A stretch of DNA of 53,815 nt. Origin: Planctomycetota bacterium (GTDB taxonomy: Bacteria > Planctomycetota > Planctomycetia > Pirellulales > Pirellulaceae). Positions within the stretch are counted from its first letter, which is position 1. Each line of letters starts with the position of its first letter. Positions 7,707 to 16,651 of the stretch are shown here, piece by piece. The translations under genes and the position numbers were made by a program. The DNA lies in contig CAUJKA010000050.1 in assembly GCA_963204965.1 (NCBI GenBank), positions 1-53,815 on the forward strand, in the 5' to 3' direction. The notes below the pieces were generated by a model that saw only the letters and a list, made by a program, of their open reading frames with translations, had not been told where the DNA came from and ran no database searches.

Positions 7707-9980
7707 CTAGAGCGTATCCATCGGATCGATGTCGATGACAAACTGGACCTCTTTGGGCGGCTTGATATCGGCGATCGTTCGATGAATTAGCCGATTTAAG
7801 GGCTCGGGCGAGTCGGTCTGCAATAACGCATGAAAGCGGTAGTTCCCGCGCAGCTTTGCGAGCGGAGGCGGCGCCGGACCCAAAATCCGACACTCGATTT
7901 GTAGAGCTTGCCGAGTCGATTGCAGTCGCTTAACTAATGTCTCCGCAAATGCTTCGGTCTCTTGCATATCAGGGCCGCGGACAATGATTCGGGCTAGAAA
8001 TCCATGCGGCGGATAGCCAAACTGAGCTCGCTTCCCCAACTCCTCAACGGCGAAGGTCGTATAGTCATGTCGGCTCGCAGCCATAATCGCGGGATGATCG
8101 GGCGAATAGGTCTGCACTAGAACTCGTCCAGCTCGATCGCCACGGCCAGTTCGACCGGCGACTTGCGTCACCAATTGAAAAGTCTTTTCGGCAGCTCGAA
8201 AATCGGGGAAGTGCAGGGCGGTGTCGGCGGTGATGACGCCGACCAGCAACACGTTCGGAAAGTCCAGGCCTTTGGCGATCATCTGCGTGCCAAGCAGGAT
8301 CTGTGTCTTTCCATCACGGAACTCACCCAACACGCGCTCGTGACTTCCAGCCTTGCGCATGGTATCGCTGTCCATCCGCGCCACATGCACTCCAGGAAAG
8401 CGATGTTGAACTTCGACTTCTAATCGCTGAGTTCCTTGACCACTGTAGCGAATACTATCGAACTTACACTCCGGACAAACCGGCGGCGTTGGGATCGTAT
8501 AGTCGCAGTAGTGGCAGCAGGCTTTGGATCCATCACGATGGTGCGTCAGCGGAAGGTCGCAGTGGGGACAGGCCACCACATAACCACACTTGGGGCACTG
8601 AATTGAAGTCGCGAAGCCGCGGCGGTTGAGCAGCAACATGACTTGCCCGCCCGCAGCAACGGTCTCTTTCATGGCCTCTTCAAGCGGCTTGGAAATCGAA
8701 CCTTGATTGGGCGCCTGAGGCTGTTGACGCAAGTCGACGACCTGAACCTCAGGTAAAGGCCGATTGTGAATTCGTCGCGGTAGCTTAGCTAACTTGTACT
8801 TCCCGGTTTGAGCACGATTCCAACTCTCTAAGCTTGGCGTGGCACTGCCGAGCACTAGCGGAATCTGCTCCAAGAAAGATCGGTGGAGCGCCACATCTCT
8901 GGCGTGATAACGAGGCATCGTGTCCTGCTTGAAAGAGTTTTCATGCTCCTCGTCCAAAACAATCAACCCCAGTCGCGGAAGCGGCGCAAAGATGGCACTC
9001 CGCGGACCAATGACAATCGGCGTTTCGCCAGCGGCGATGCGTCGCCACTGATAATGACGTTCGACATCGCTCATGTGACTGTGCAAAATGGCGACTTGCC
9101 CAAAGCGATGCAAGAACCGCTGGTAGGTTTGCGGCGTCAGACTGATTTCAGGCACTAACACAATTGCTTGCCGACCAAACGATACCACTTCATGGATCGC
9201 TTGCATGTACACTTCAGTTTTTCCACTCCCGGTGATTCCATGCAACAGGATTGTGTGCTGTCGATGCGTCTCTAAAGCGTCGGTGATGAGCTTCAGAGCC
9301 TGGCGCTGATCAGCACTTAGAGCTAGCGGCATTGAGCTACCTGCGTGTCCAGTTCTCCCAGAGTGTTCGAAATAGGCTTCCTGCCTAGCTTCGATGTAGC
9401 CGTTCTTGCGAAGAGCATTAATGGGACCAGCCGAACAATCGGATAGCTTTTGCAACTGATCGAGAGTCAGACCTTCATTGATCAGCAGCAGTTGCCTGAG
9501 CACTTCTTGCTGTTTCGCAGAAAGCGTTTGCATCGCCGCATCCGTTGCTTTGCTCGTCGCAAAAAGGATAACGCGTTGCCTCACGCCAGCCGACGCGCGG
9601 ACTCCAGCAGGAATAGCCGCTTCGAAGACCTGACCAAGCGGAGCCAAGTAATATCGGCTCATCCACTCCAGCAGCTCAAGAATCTTCGGAGTGCATAACG
9701 GGTCTTCATCGACCAACTCCGTTATCGGTTTGAATGCATCGGGAGACTGTGGAATCGTCTCAACTGCGATGCAATAGCCCAACATCTCGCGATTGCCTTT
9801 CCCCAGAGGCACCTTCACTCGCATGCCAATTCGCAGTTGTTCGGCCCACTGATCAGGAACTCGATAGGTTAGAGGGCCATGCGGTGGCTCAGCAAACACG
9901 ATCTTCGCCGCTCGGCACTCGGCCTGCGAGTCGAGCTCCCAGGGAGGAGTGTCTTCAGCGAATAGTTCTTGTTGGCTCAT
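7707..9980 (-). CDS. priA: Primosomal protein N' (replication restart helicase)
   Basis: 757 residues. PriA is a 3'-5' superfamily 2 helicase that recognises stalled forks and reloads the replisome. Seen in order: N-terminal 3'BD domain (about residues 24-120, including the PLGKGNREMLGY loop), a winged-helix region, Walker A GITGSGKTEVY (248-258), DEEH box (343-346), and the zinc-binding Cys cluster (about 462-505, CPKCG...CPHC...CCHYC...CPEC) inserted between helicase lobes. GRTGRGDRAGRVLVQT is motif VI. Length is typical. It is followed by the phosphoesterase on the same strand. No unusual residue is apparent. Confidence 0.97.
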   Translation of the reverse strand: MSQQELFAEDTPPWELDSQAECRAAKIVFAEPPHGPLTYRVPDQWAEQLRIGMRVKVPLGKGNREMLGYCIAVETIPQSPDAFKPITELVDEDPLCTPKILELLEWMSRYYLAPLGQVFEAAIPAGVRASAGVRQRVILFATSKATDAAMQTLSAKQQEVLRQLLLINEGLTLDQLQKLSDCSAGPINALRKNGYIEARQEAYFEHSGRTGHAGSSMPLALSADQRQALKLITDALETHRQHTILLHGITGSGKTEVYMQAIHEVVSFGRQAIVLVPEISLTPQTYQRFLHRFGQVAILHSHMSDVERHYQWRRIAAGETPIVIGPRSAIFAPLPRLGLIVLDEEHENSFKQDTMPRYHARDVALHRSFLEQIPLVLGSATPSLESWNRAQTGKYKLAKLPRRIHNRPLPEVQVVDLRQQPQAPNQGSISKPLEEAMKETVAAGGQVMLLLNRRGFATSIQCPKCGYVVACPHCDLPLTHHRDGSKACCHYCDYTIPTPPVCPECKFDSIRYSGQGTQRLEVEVQHRFPGVHVARMDSDTMRKAGSHERVLGEFRDGKTQILLGTQMIAKGLDFPNVLLVGVITADTALHFPDFRAAEKTFQLVTQVAGRTGRGDRAGRVLVQTYSPDHPAIMAASRHDYTTFAVEELGKRAQFGYPPHGFLARIIVRGPDMQETEAFAETLVKRLQSTRQALQIECRILGPAPPPLAKLRGNYRFHALLQTDSPEPLNRLIHRTIADIKPPKEVQFVIDIDPMDTL

Positions 9981-10282
9981 GGAGAAACTTTTGCCGCTTC
10001 TGTCGAGATAAATAGAGGGCGGGCGTTATGCAGAAGCGAAGGGCCATTGTCAACATTTCGACTACTTTGGAAACGGCTTAACAACGCGTCCCCAGGTTTC
10101 GAACCCAAACGCGCGTTTAGCCAGCTTTTTCCGAGTATTTCAAGGATACAGCTTAGACTTCCCATGGAGCGATTGAAATCCTTAGAGGTGCCCTTTGCTG
10201 CGGCGTGTGCTACAATTACTCACAATGGCCTAGCAACGCCGACTAGGTCTTTCACTGTTTTCTGCGATCGATTGTACGACCT
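9981..10282. other. Divergent intergenic region between priA and Uma2 gene
   Basis: 302 bases that should hold two outward promoters. An open plus-strand frame across it has no recognisable content and overlaps the Uma2 gene out of frame. No RNA fold or clear promoter was identified. Confidence 0.45.
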
Positions 10283-11089
10283 ATGTCCCAACACGACCAA
10301 GCAACCAACTCTCCCGAGAGCGGTCTTCTGCTTCGTCCAGAAGACTGGCCTAATATTGATCACATCCAAACCGAAGATGGTGCGCCCGTGGATGGTGTCT
10401 TTAGTGAAAAGCAGATGCGTCTGCTGACCGGTACACTCTACGACTCTTGGAAAACCGACAAGTCCTTTGTGGCACTCGCAAACGTGGGACTGTTTTATGG
10501 AATCGACCTACCTCCGGTCGTCCCAGATGTCCTGTTGAGTGTTAACGTCCGCTTGCCGGAAAATCTATTCCCCAAGCTTCATCGTTCCTACTTTGTATGG
10601 AAATACGGCAAGCCACCAGAAGTGGCCATCGAAATTGTTTCCAACAAGGAGGGTGGTGAACTCTCTCGCAAGGTTGACCTGTACGGAGACGTTCGTGTTG
10701 CCAATTATGTGATCTACGATCCCGAAGAACGTCTCAGCAACCAGCCTCTGCGTCTTTACAGATTGCAAGGCAGTAAGATGGTCGAGGATGATCGACGCCC
10801 AATTCTATTCCCTGAGTTCGGCTTGGGCCTAGAACTATGGCACGGTCGTTTCGAAGAGACCGATTCACATTGGCTACGCTGGACGGATAGTAACGGCAAG
10901 ACGATTCCAACCGGTGGCGAACGAGCCGATCAAGAAAAGCAACGTGCAGATGAACAGAAGCACCGTGCAGATGAAGAGAACCAACGCGCCAACGACGAAA
11001 AGCAACGTGCAGAATTGCTGCTTCGCGAGACAGAGCGTCTTTACCAACTGCTCAAAGACAAGGGCATTGATCCCAATAGTCTAACTTAG
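10283..11089 (+). CDS. Uma2-family (DUF820) restriction-endonuclease-fold protein with coiled-coil tail
   Basis: 268 residues. Uma2/DUF820 proteins have a PD-(D/E)xK nuclease-like fold and are abundant in cyanobacteria and planctomycetes; their role is not settled. Core motifs here are PPVVPDVLLSV (about residues 74-84) and VAIEIVSN (about 114-121), which carry the Asp and Glu expected for the metal site. The C-terminus is a regular heptad array (four 7-residue RADEEKQ-like units, 21-bp repeats at 10925-11008) predicted to form a coiled coil. The ATG at 10283 follows no strong ribosome binding site. It ends 22 bases before nadD and may be co-transcribed with it. Confidence 0.82.
   Translation: MSQHDQATNSPESGLLLRPEDWPNIDHIQTEDGAPVDGVFSEKQMRLLTGTLYDSWKTDKSFVALANVGLFYGIDLPPVVPDVLLSVNVRLPENLFPKLHRSYFVWKYGKPPEVAIEIVSNKEGGELSRKVDLYGDVRVANYVIYDPEERLSNQPLRLYRLQGSKMVEDDRRPILFPEFGLGLELWHGRFEETDSHWLRWTDSNGKTIPTGGERADQEKQRADEQKHRADEENQRANDEKQRAELLLRETERLYQLLKDKGIDPNSLT
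10925..11008 (+). repeat. Four tandem 21-bp units encoding charged heptads
   Basis: Units at 10925-10945, 10946-10966, 10967-10987 and 10988-11008 each encode variants of ADEEKQR. They form the coiled-coil tail of the Uma2-family protein. Unit number in such arrays can vary between strains. Confidence 0.8.
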
Positions 11090-11111
11090 AATCAATTGGC
11101 ACCTGCTTGGC

Positions 11112-11741
11112 ATGACGAATCAACGAACGCGAATCGGAGTTTTGGGAGGCACCTTCGACCCGGTGCACCTAGGTCACCTGATGATTGCTGAGCAGGCTCG
11201 TGAGCACCTGAACCTCAGCGAAGTCCGTTGGATTCCCGCAGCGACAGCTCCACACGAACAGCTCAAGAACGCCTCCGATAGCACGCATCGACTGACCATG
11301 GTCCAGCTAGCCATATGCGGAAACAGTCACTTCGTTTGCGATGATCGTGAAGTTCGTCGAGGCGGTAAGTCCTACACGATCGATACGCTCCACGAGCTCA
11401 AGTCGCAATTCCCGAACGCAGATCTTGTCTTCTTGATGGGTGCCGACTCTCTGCGCGAGTTTTCCAAGTGGAGAACGCCCGGCGAGATCTGCAAAGCGGC
11501 TCAAGTCGTCGTCATTGCTCGTGGCGGCCAACCCGCGCCGGACCTATCTTCACTCAATGAATTCCTGCCCGAAGCCAAGTCAACGCAACAACTGAACGAT
11601 GAGCACCTTTTGAACATGCCGCAGTTCGAAGTTAGCTCGTCAGATATCCGTCGCCGAGTCGCACTTGGCAAGTCGATACGGTACATGGTGCCCGCAGCCG
11701 TTGAAGCCTATATCCGCCAGCACAACTTGTATCGATCTTAG
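11112..11741 (+). CDS. nadD: Nicotinate-nucleotide adenylyltransferase
   Basis: 209 residues, normal length. Transfers AMP from ATP to nicotinate mononucleotide to form deamido-NAD in NAD synthesis (cytoplasm). The nucleotidyltransferase signature GGTFDPVHLGHL (residues 12-23, containing the HxGH motif) and the C-terminal SSSDIRRRV motif (ISTxxR type) are present, along with FLMGADSLREFSKW. The stop codon is immediately followed by the ATG of the next gene (TAG-ATG with no gap), so nadD and the ATPase gene are probably translated from one message. Confidence 0.96.
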   Translation: MTNQRTRIGVLGGTFDPVHLGHLMIAEQAREHLNLSEVRWIPAATAPHEQLKNASDSTHRLTMVQLAICGNSHFVCDDREVRRGGKSYTIDTLHELKSQFPNADLVFLMGADSLREFSKWRTPGEICKAAQVVVIARGGQPAPDLSSLNEFLPEAKSTQQLNDEHLLNMPQFEVSSSDIRRRVALGKSIRYMVPAAVEAYIRQHNLYRS

Positions 11742-12482
11742 ATGGCCATCGTTAACCCCAACGCCAGTTCGACTCGTGTGAGACCAGCAAACCCGTTTGC
11801 GACCCGTTATGTAGCGCCCGGGAAACTGCCTTGGATTGAATGCGGAGCTAGTTTCGACCAGCTTGTCGATCGGTTTCAGCAACTCGGCGGCCGCTGCCAA
11901 ATTATCGGACCTCATGGAAGCGGCAAGTCCACACTGCTCGAGCACTTAATCCCCAAGCTTGGTCAAGTGTTTTACCGAGAAAATGCGAGCGAGCACTCCT
12001 CAGTCCATCACCCAGAAACGTCTTCCACATTGGCTGAAATACCGCGTGGCGATGCTCAAGCCGTCTGCTGGTTTTCCTTGCGAAGAGGCTATTACGTCAT
12101 GAATTCGCTCAAGCGATTCTTGCAAACTCAGCCGTTTTGCGGAATACTCGTCGTCGACGGCGCTGAACAACTCGGCTGGTGGCAGCGGAGGCGGCTAGTT
12201 CGGTGGTCGCGACGTAACAACGCGAGATTACTCCTGACCGCGCATCGAGACTTAGGACTACCCGACCTTTGGCAAACCTCTGTTTCCACAAGTTTGGCTC
12301 AGCAAGTAGTCCAACAGGCCTACATGAACGCTCTCGGACACAAAGAGGTTCCCGATGTAATTGAAGAAACCCAGTGGGCGTTGCTTCTCAACAAACACAA
12401 GGGAAACTTGCGAGAGTGTCTAATGGAGCTTTACGATCTAGTTGAAACCACGCATCGAGAGGTTGAAGAAATTGGCAGTTAG
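11742..12482 (+). CDS. Small P-loop ATPase of unknown role
   Basis: 246 residues. Walker A GPHGSGKST (about residues 56-64) and a Walker B-like strand GILVVDGAEQL (about 134-144) mark an ATPase of the AAA-like/STAND size class; the strand after it (LLLTAHRDLGLP) resembles a sensor-1 segment. The N-terminal NPFATRYVAPGKLPW segment has a planctomycete look. No further domain is seen and no function can be named. It abuts nadD with no spacer, and the next gene starts inside or just before its stop. It may act with the neighbouring unknown protein and histidine kinase, but that is inference from packing only. Confidence 0.75.
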   Translation: MAIVNPNASSTRVRPANPFATRYVAPGKLPWIECGASFDQLVDRFQQLGGRCQIIGPHGSGKSTLLEHLIPKLGQVFYRENASEHSSVHHPETSSTLAEIPRGDAQAVCWFSLRRGYYVMNSLKRFLQTQPFCGILVVDGAEQLGWWQRRRLVRWSRRNNARLLLTAHRDLGLPDLWQTSVSTSLAQQVVQQAYMNALGHKEVPDVIEETQWALLLNKHKGNLRECLMELYDLVETTHREVEEIGS

Positions 12483-13056
12483 AATCACCGTCGTTATCAT
12501 CCAATCCGCTCAACGTGACGGGCGATTTACCGACCTAGAAGAGCAACTTTTAACCCGAGTCATGTTCGAAAATAACATGGATGCGGTTCTCGTTGGGCCG
12601 GTCGAACACATGGAAAGCGACGGGACCGATGCACTTTGCCTGAGCAAAATTCCTTCCGGCACTGTATTGCTAGGTTGGCTTTCAAACGCCGATGCAGCCG
12701 ATCGTTTTCAACGTCTCGGCATGCCCTGGAGAATTGACGGGCAGGGCCAGGCGACTCAACTTCGTTATCGCCAGCTCACGCTAAACGAGTCTTCCGACAG
12801 CGTTTTTGCCGAGCTATCGAACATCCTCAAGAACATCAGTGTTCGCACTTTGCAGATTGCGGTACCCACTTCGCCCTTGAAATCCTCGGCGACCACAAGT
12901 CTGCCAAACGTCCCTCAAACTCCAGCCCCTTCACCCGTTCGCAGGTCTGAATCATCGTCGATTGAGATCCAACCCAAAGCCTCAGCCAGCCATTTCCCGG
13001 CAGATCGAGATGACTTGGATCAACTGGTTGACGACCTAGAAGCACTCGATCTCTAG
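12472..13056 (+). CDS. Unknown protein, probable TTG start overlapping the ATPase gene
   Basis: About 194 residues if translation starts at TTG 12472 (LAVRITVVIIQSAQR..., with AGAGG nine bases upstream); a longer TTG start at 12442 is possible. The first about 120 residues look like a folded alpha/beta domain (ITVVIIQSA at the start, MDAVLVGPVEHM, GTVLLGWLSN). The second half is low complexity and rich in Pro, Ser and Thr, and ends in an acidic Asp/Leu-rich tail (DDLDQLVDDLEALDL). No family recognised. It overlaps the ATPase gene by about 11 bases, which points to translational coupling, and lies 25 bases before the histidine kinase. Confidence 0.65.
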   Translation: MAVRITVVIIQSAQRDGRFTDLEEQLLTRVMFENNMDAVLVGPVEHMESDGTDALCLSKIPSGTVLLGWLSNADAADRFQRLGMPWRIDGQGQATQLRYRQLTLNESSDSVFAELSNILKNISVRTLQIAVPTSPLKSSATTSLPNVPQTPAPSPVRRSESSSIEIQPKASASHFPADRDDLDQLVDDLEALDL

Positions 13057-13081
13057 GTTTGAGAATCGGATAGGCAATATC

Positions 13082-13741
13082 ATGAACGACTCTGAAGAAA
13101 CTCGACGATGGATTGCCTACGAGCTTCACGATCGTCTACTGCCGTGGATTCACGGCGCGAAGATGCAGCTTGCTAATCTGGAGACCACGCAGGGCAATGA
13201 ACAACGGCTAGAGATTGCCAAGCATTGCTTGACGATTGCTGCAGAGGAAGGGCGAGCACTGATCTCGTTTCTTGAATCCGACCAAAGCGAACGCGTCGAC
13301 TCATTAAGGCACTCGATCGAGCAATTCATCGAACTGACCCGGCCGTTAGCTTCCCAGCAAGGCCAACAACTCACGATCGTCGAGCCCTTGAATCTTCCCA
13401 ATGCCACGCCGGCAGAACTATCATGGCCTCTGCTACGCATTGTCCAGCAGTCCGTCCTGAACGCTGTACAGCACGCTGGACCTTGCGAAATTAAGCTCAG
13501 CAGCCAAATCAAACCGACGGGGCACAATAAAGCAGAGTTTCATGTCTGCATTGAAGATACGGGAAATGGCTTTGATACCCAGGCAGAAGTTGAGAGCACG
13601 CATTTTGGGCTCTCAAGTATGAAACAAAGGGCGGAGTCGATTAATGCTCGCCTGCAAATCGACTCAGCCGTGGGACGCGGCACGCGTATCGAACTGACTC
13701 TACCCGAGAAGCCAACGCCTCTTAGTAAGGCGATCTCGTAG
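13082..13741 (+). CDS. Sensorless NarL/DesK-type histidine kinase
   Basis: 219 residues. The protein begins almost at the dimerisation helix: RRWIAYELHDRLLPWIHG carries the phospho-accepting His16 (H-D pattern of HisKA_3). The ATP-binding domain shows the N box (QQSVLNAVQHAG), G1 box (EDTGNGFD) and GLSSMKQRAESINARL with the final G-rich GRGTRIELTLP. It has no transmembrane or sensory domain and no response regulator gene nearby, so input must come from another protein, possibly the upstream unknown gene 25 bases away. It is the last gene of the nadD cluster. Confidence 0.88.
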   Translation: MNDSEETRRWIAYELHDRLLPWIHGAKMQLANLETTQGNEQRLEIAKHCLTIAAEEGRALISFLESDQSERVDSLRHSIEQFIELTRPLASQQGQQLTIVEPLNLPNATPAELSWPLLRIVQQSVLNAVQHAGPCEIKLSSQIKPTGHNKAEFHVCIEDTGNGFDTQAEVESTHFGLSSMKQRAESINARLQIDSAVGRGTRIELTLPEKPTPLSKAIS

Positions 13742-13793
13742 TAAATCGATGTCGTTGTGAACTAATGTCGTAGAGTTGTGGATCTACAGCCAC

Positions 13794-14072
13794 TTACTCG
13801 TTGGGCTTTGGCGAGTTCATCTCTTTCAACGAACGCCCCAGTCGCTTTCGACCGGCTGTACCAGAGCCGTTTCCACCAGTACGAGCCACTGGCAATTGGT
13901 TGCTGGAATTCGAATTGGAATTCATTGATGGGCCGAGCAAACCGGCAACGCTTGGGTGGATTTCGTCAGCTGAAGCAGGTGTTCCCAACTGCTCAACAGC
14001 GTCGCTCACGCCAAGTAGCACAGACTGGCGAACTCCATCGCGGATCCACGTAAAAAAGTTGACTCCGTTCAT
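13794..14072 (-). CDS. Small unknown protein (FFTWIRDGV motif)
   Basis: 92 residues from ATG 14072 (GGGAG about eight bases upstream); an upstream in-frame ATG at 14093 is less well placed. The N-terminal 30 residues (MNGVNFFTWIRDGVRQSVLLG plus VSDAVEQLG) look like a conserved amphipathic segment; the remainder is Ser/Asn/Gly-rich and ends in a basic stretch (GRKRLGR). I recall similar short planctomycete proteins but no known function. The overlapping plus-strand frame lacks such features and is taken as a shadow. Confidence 0.6.
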   Translation of the reverse strand: MNGVNFFTWIRDGVRQSVLLGVSDAVEQLGTPASADEIHPSVAGLLGPSMNSNSNSSNQLPVARTGGNGSGTAGRKRLGRSLKEMNSPKPNE

Positions 14073-14209
14073 ATCACTCTCCCTTCGCATCATGCGATTG
14101 AGGTTCATTGAAAAATCGAAACCTTGCCCTAACTTGTACGCTACCGATCGGCGCAAAGTAAAGAGCGGATCGGATTAAGGACTCGCTAGTCTTCGAAGCC
14201 CTTCCGTCA

Positions 14210-14503
14210 CTAAACCCGCGAGTTCAGCACCAACGAGTCCATCTCGTCGACAGGGCGCTTTAGAACGCCAGACACGATAAGCACTCCCAAGCTCGCCGCA
14301 TTCGCCAGCCACATCGGGTCGTGGCTCATCGTAGCCCTAACCGTCAACACCGAAACGAATAGAAGCGAAACGAAGTACCACACTTGCGAAACCGAGCAAC
14401 ACTTATCTTTGGGCTGCATGTGCAGCAGAAGTGTCGCCCAAACAGCCAACCCCGGAGCGATAGCTCCCGAGTATTCTGCAGCCAATTCGATAACGTATTC
14501 CAT
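14210..14503 (-). CDS. Small membrane protein of unknown function
   Basis: 97 residues from ATG 14503, preceded by GGAAGGA at good distance; a longer frame to 14602 lacks a ribosome binding site. Three hydrophobic segments: about residues 8-25 (GAIAPGLAVWATLLLH), 35-55 (VWYFVSLLFVSVLTV) and 65-80 (LANAASLGVLIVSGV). A short cytoplasmic loop has a Cys pair (DKCCSVSQ). No family recognised. Upstream of the small FFTWIRDGV gene on the same strand, 137 bases away. Confidence 0.55.
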   Translation of the reverse strand: MEYVIELAAEYSGAIAPGLAVWATLLLHMQPKDKCCSVSQVWYFVSLLFVSVLTVRATMSHDPMWLANAASLGVLIVSGVLKRPVDEMDSLVLNSRV

Positions 14504-14698
14504 GCTTTGAATCCTTCCAAGCCGGGTCAACTTTTTGCGGGCGAATCCTTTCACCCAACTAAGTAGATACCAACTTCCGGGACTCATGTCACCGCAGTTC
14601 ACACAAGGCCCACTCGGAAACTTGAAACAAACTCAAGAAATTCGCTCAAGAATGCAAAAACAAAACCGAAAACAGTCATCGCTCACACCAAAAACAAA

Positions 14699-14726
14699 GA
14701 AAGCATGTGGATCAACACATGCTTTC
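14699..14726 (-). terminator. Intrinsic terminator of the thioredoxin-fold gene
   Basis: Perfect 11-bp inverted repeat (GAAAGCATGTG at 14699-14709, CACATGCTTTC at 14716-14726, 6-base loop). On the minus strand the hairpin is followed by the T-rich run TTTGTTTTTGG. It sits 33 bases beyond the stop at 14759, so it ends the minus-strand transcript. Confidence 0.88.
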
Positions 14727-14758
14727 TATAAAAACAGTTATGTAAACTGAACGAGTCG

Positions 14759-16651
14759 CTACTTGGTAAGATCCTGAAGCATCTGCTCCAAGTCAGTCCA
14801 GTGAACTCCAGTCTTCACCACTTTACCATCTTTATCTACCAAGAATGTCATCGGCAGCGTCAACAGTCCGTAGTTCATGGCCAGAGTGCTATCCAAACCA
14901 CCTTTGTCGTTCAAGTGAATGAATGGAAAGGAGTTTTCCTTCAGGAACTGGCTCGCCTTTGCAGGCTCTTTGTCGAAGTTCACACCAACGACGCGAACCT
15001 TACTCTTAGCAAACTTTGCCTGCAGTTCTTTGATCGCTCGCATATCAGTCTTGCAGGTATCGCACCAAGTCGCCCAGAAATAATAGACGGTCGGTGCATC
15101 TTTCAATTCGCTTGACTTGAAGGCTCGACCATCCAACGTATTACCAGAGATCGCAAATGGCTTACCGACTAGATTCAAACGATTGAGGGCGCCAGCGGCC
15201 TTCTTGCCCGAATCAGTTGTCGGAAATGACTTACTGGCTTTGGTATACCATTGCTGAGCGTCTTTCACTTCGCCAGTGAACTCAGCGGCCAACGCTAACT
15301 GCAACATTGCCTCAGCCGAATCCGCCGACTCTGGATAGTTCTCTACAAACTTTCCTAAGCTTTCGAGGTAGGACTTATTCAGTTCTTCAGGTTTTGCATC
15401 GGGAGCAGTCATCTTCACGTTCTGCTCGGCAGTCATGGTTCTAAAGACTACATATGCAACGCGCTCTGGCGCAGCCTTGGCCTCTTGAAGCTTGCGAGTG
15501 AAGTCCTTCAAGCGATCGATTCCGCCTGCGTATTCTCCGACTTGAGCTGCAGCGCTAACTGTTTCGGCAAACTGTTCAATCCAAGTGGTTTGTTCTGCCG
15601 CCGTTTCGGACGACGAAACCAACTTTTCAATAACGTCGGCTCGCTTGGCATGCCAAGTCTCTTTATCAGATTCGGAGGCTAGCTTCTTATCGATCTCTTG
15701 AAGCTGAGTAACGAGTGCTTCAAGCGACTTGCTCATTCCGGAATTGGAATCTGCAGCTGCTGACATCGACCGACCATTGAACGATGCGTTAAAAAACACT
15801 CCCGACTCTTCGGTCGTGGTTTCATCGCCAATCAATCGCGGCAAACTGGCTAGTCGCCAAGTGCCATCGACTTGAATCATCGTCCCAACGATTAATTGCT
15901 TGGCTTCACCGTTGTCGGTGAATAGAGCAACAGCATTTTCATAAACGACGATATCCTTCGCGGACTTTTCAGTACCCGCTGGCACAACGCCAGGTTTGTC
16001 GGCACCGAAATTAGTCCATTGACTGGATTTAGTAACGGACTTTTGTTGAGCGACCCACTTGGAGAATTTCTCTTGAGCTGACTTCACTCGGGATCGCACT
16101 GAATCGCTCAGTGTATCGCCCAGCGACAGAGCCTTGAGTTCTTTTTCCGATAGCAAGAGTCGTTCGAATCGAGCCTGATCGTTATCAGCAATTGCTCGCA
16201 CTAGCTCGGCTGAAACCTCTTCGGCACTAATGGACTTCCAACGATCGATGGTTCCATCTTCGTTTTCGTCGACACCCCAACGCATGCCTTCGGTGTTTAA
16301 CCACCTGTATTCGTCGGCGGTACCGTTGAAGTTCGTGTCTGATTCGCGATAGACTTCGACTCCATTGCCAAAATAGCACCATCGATCAGGCTTTTTGTCA
16401 CCGTTGGTATCAACAAACCAACGCAGGGGCTGGCCGCCTGGTCCCGTCAACCAAAACCCCTCACCGTCGGAACGTGTGATGGCTTCGATCGAGCACTTTT
16501 CGATATCGGCGGGTGCAACTTTGTCGTAGGTTACATCAGCTTGTCGGGGGCGGAACGAGAGCGCCTTAGGCAGTTTATCGTCGGCGAAAGCCCATCCAGC
16601 AGTGCTCAGCGCACTTGCTGCAACCAGGGCAAACATTCGTTTTCGTAACAT
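14759..16651 (-). CDS. Secreted thioredoxin-fold (TlpA/AhpC-TSA) protein with Asp-rich calcium-type loops
   Basis: 630 residues from ATG 16651 (AGGA eight bases upstream; the frame stays open further upstream, but that segment is not signal-like). A signal peptide (MLRKRMFALVAASALSTAGWAFA) is followed by three DxNxDG-like loops (DTNGDKKPDRW, DTNFNGTADEY, DENEDGTIDRW; about residues 80-135), a helical middle with a TPR-like part near NYPESADSAEAMLQLALAAE, and a C-terminal TlpA domain with the redox motif WCDTC (529-533) and a cis-Pro segment LPMTF. Expected to act as a thiol-disulfide oxidoreductase outside the cytoplasm; the loops suggest calcium binding. Partner unknown. Such long TlpA fusions are common in planctomycetes. 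Confidence 0.85.
   Translation of the reverse strand: MLRKRMFALVAASALSTAGWAFADDKLPKALSFRPRQADVTYDKVAPADIEKCSIEAITRSDGEGFWLTGPGGQPLRWFVDTNGDKKPDRWCYFGNGVEVYRESDTNFNGTADEYRWLNTEGMRWGVDENEDGTIDRWKSISAEEVSAELVRAIADNDQARFERLLLSEKELKALSLGDTLSDSVRSRVKSAQEKFSKWVAQQKSVTKSSQWTNFGADKPGVVPAGTEKSAKDIVVYENAVALFTDNGEAKQLIVGTMIQVDGTWRLASLPRLIGDETTTEESGVFFNASFNGRSMSAAADSNSGMSKSLEALVTQLQEIDKKLASESDKETWHAKRADVIEKLVSSSETAAEQTTWIEQFAETVSAAAQVGEYAGGIDRLKDFTRKLQEAKAAPERVAYVVFRTMTAEQNVKMTAPDAKPEELNKSYLESLGKFVENYPESADSAEAMLQLALAAEFTGEVKDAQQWYTKASKSFPTTDSGKKAAGALNRLNLVGKPFAISGNTLDGRAFKSSELKDAPTVYYFWATWCDTCKTDMRAIKELQAKFAKSKVRVVGVNFDKEPAKASQFLKENSFPFIHLNDKGGLDSTLAMNYGLLTLPMTFLVDKDGKVVKTGVHWTDLEQMLQDLTK

Noticed and set aside
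10283..11089. Uma2 gene as part of a restriction or defence island
   Set aside because: No methylase, toxin, transposase or other defence gene nearby; its neighbours are housekeeping genes such as nadD and priA.
13767..13800. Short shared segment GGATCTACAGCC with inverted copy near 47211
   Set aside because: Only 12 identical bases; matches of this length are expected by chance in a window of this size.
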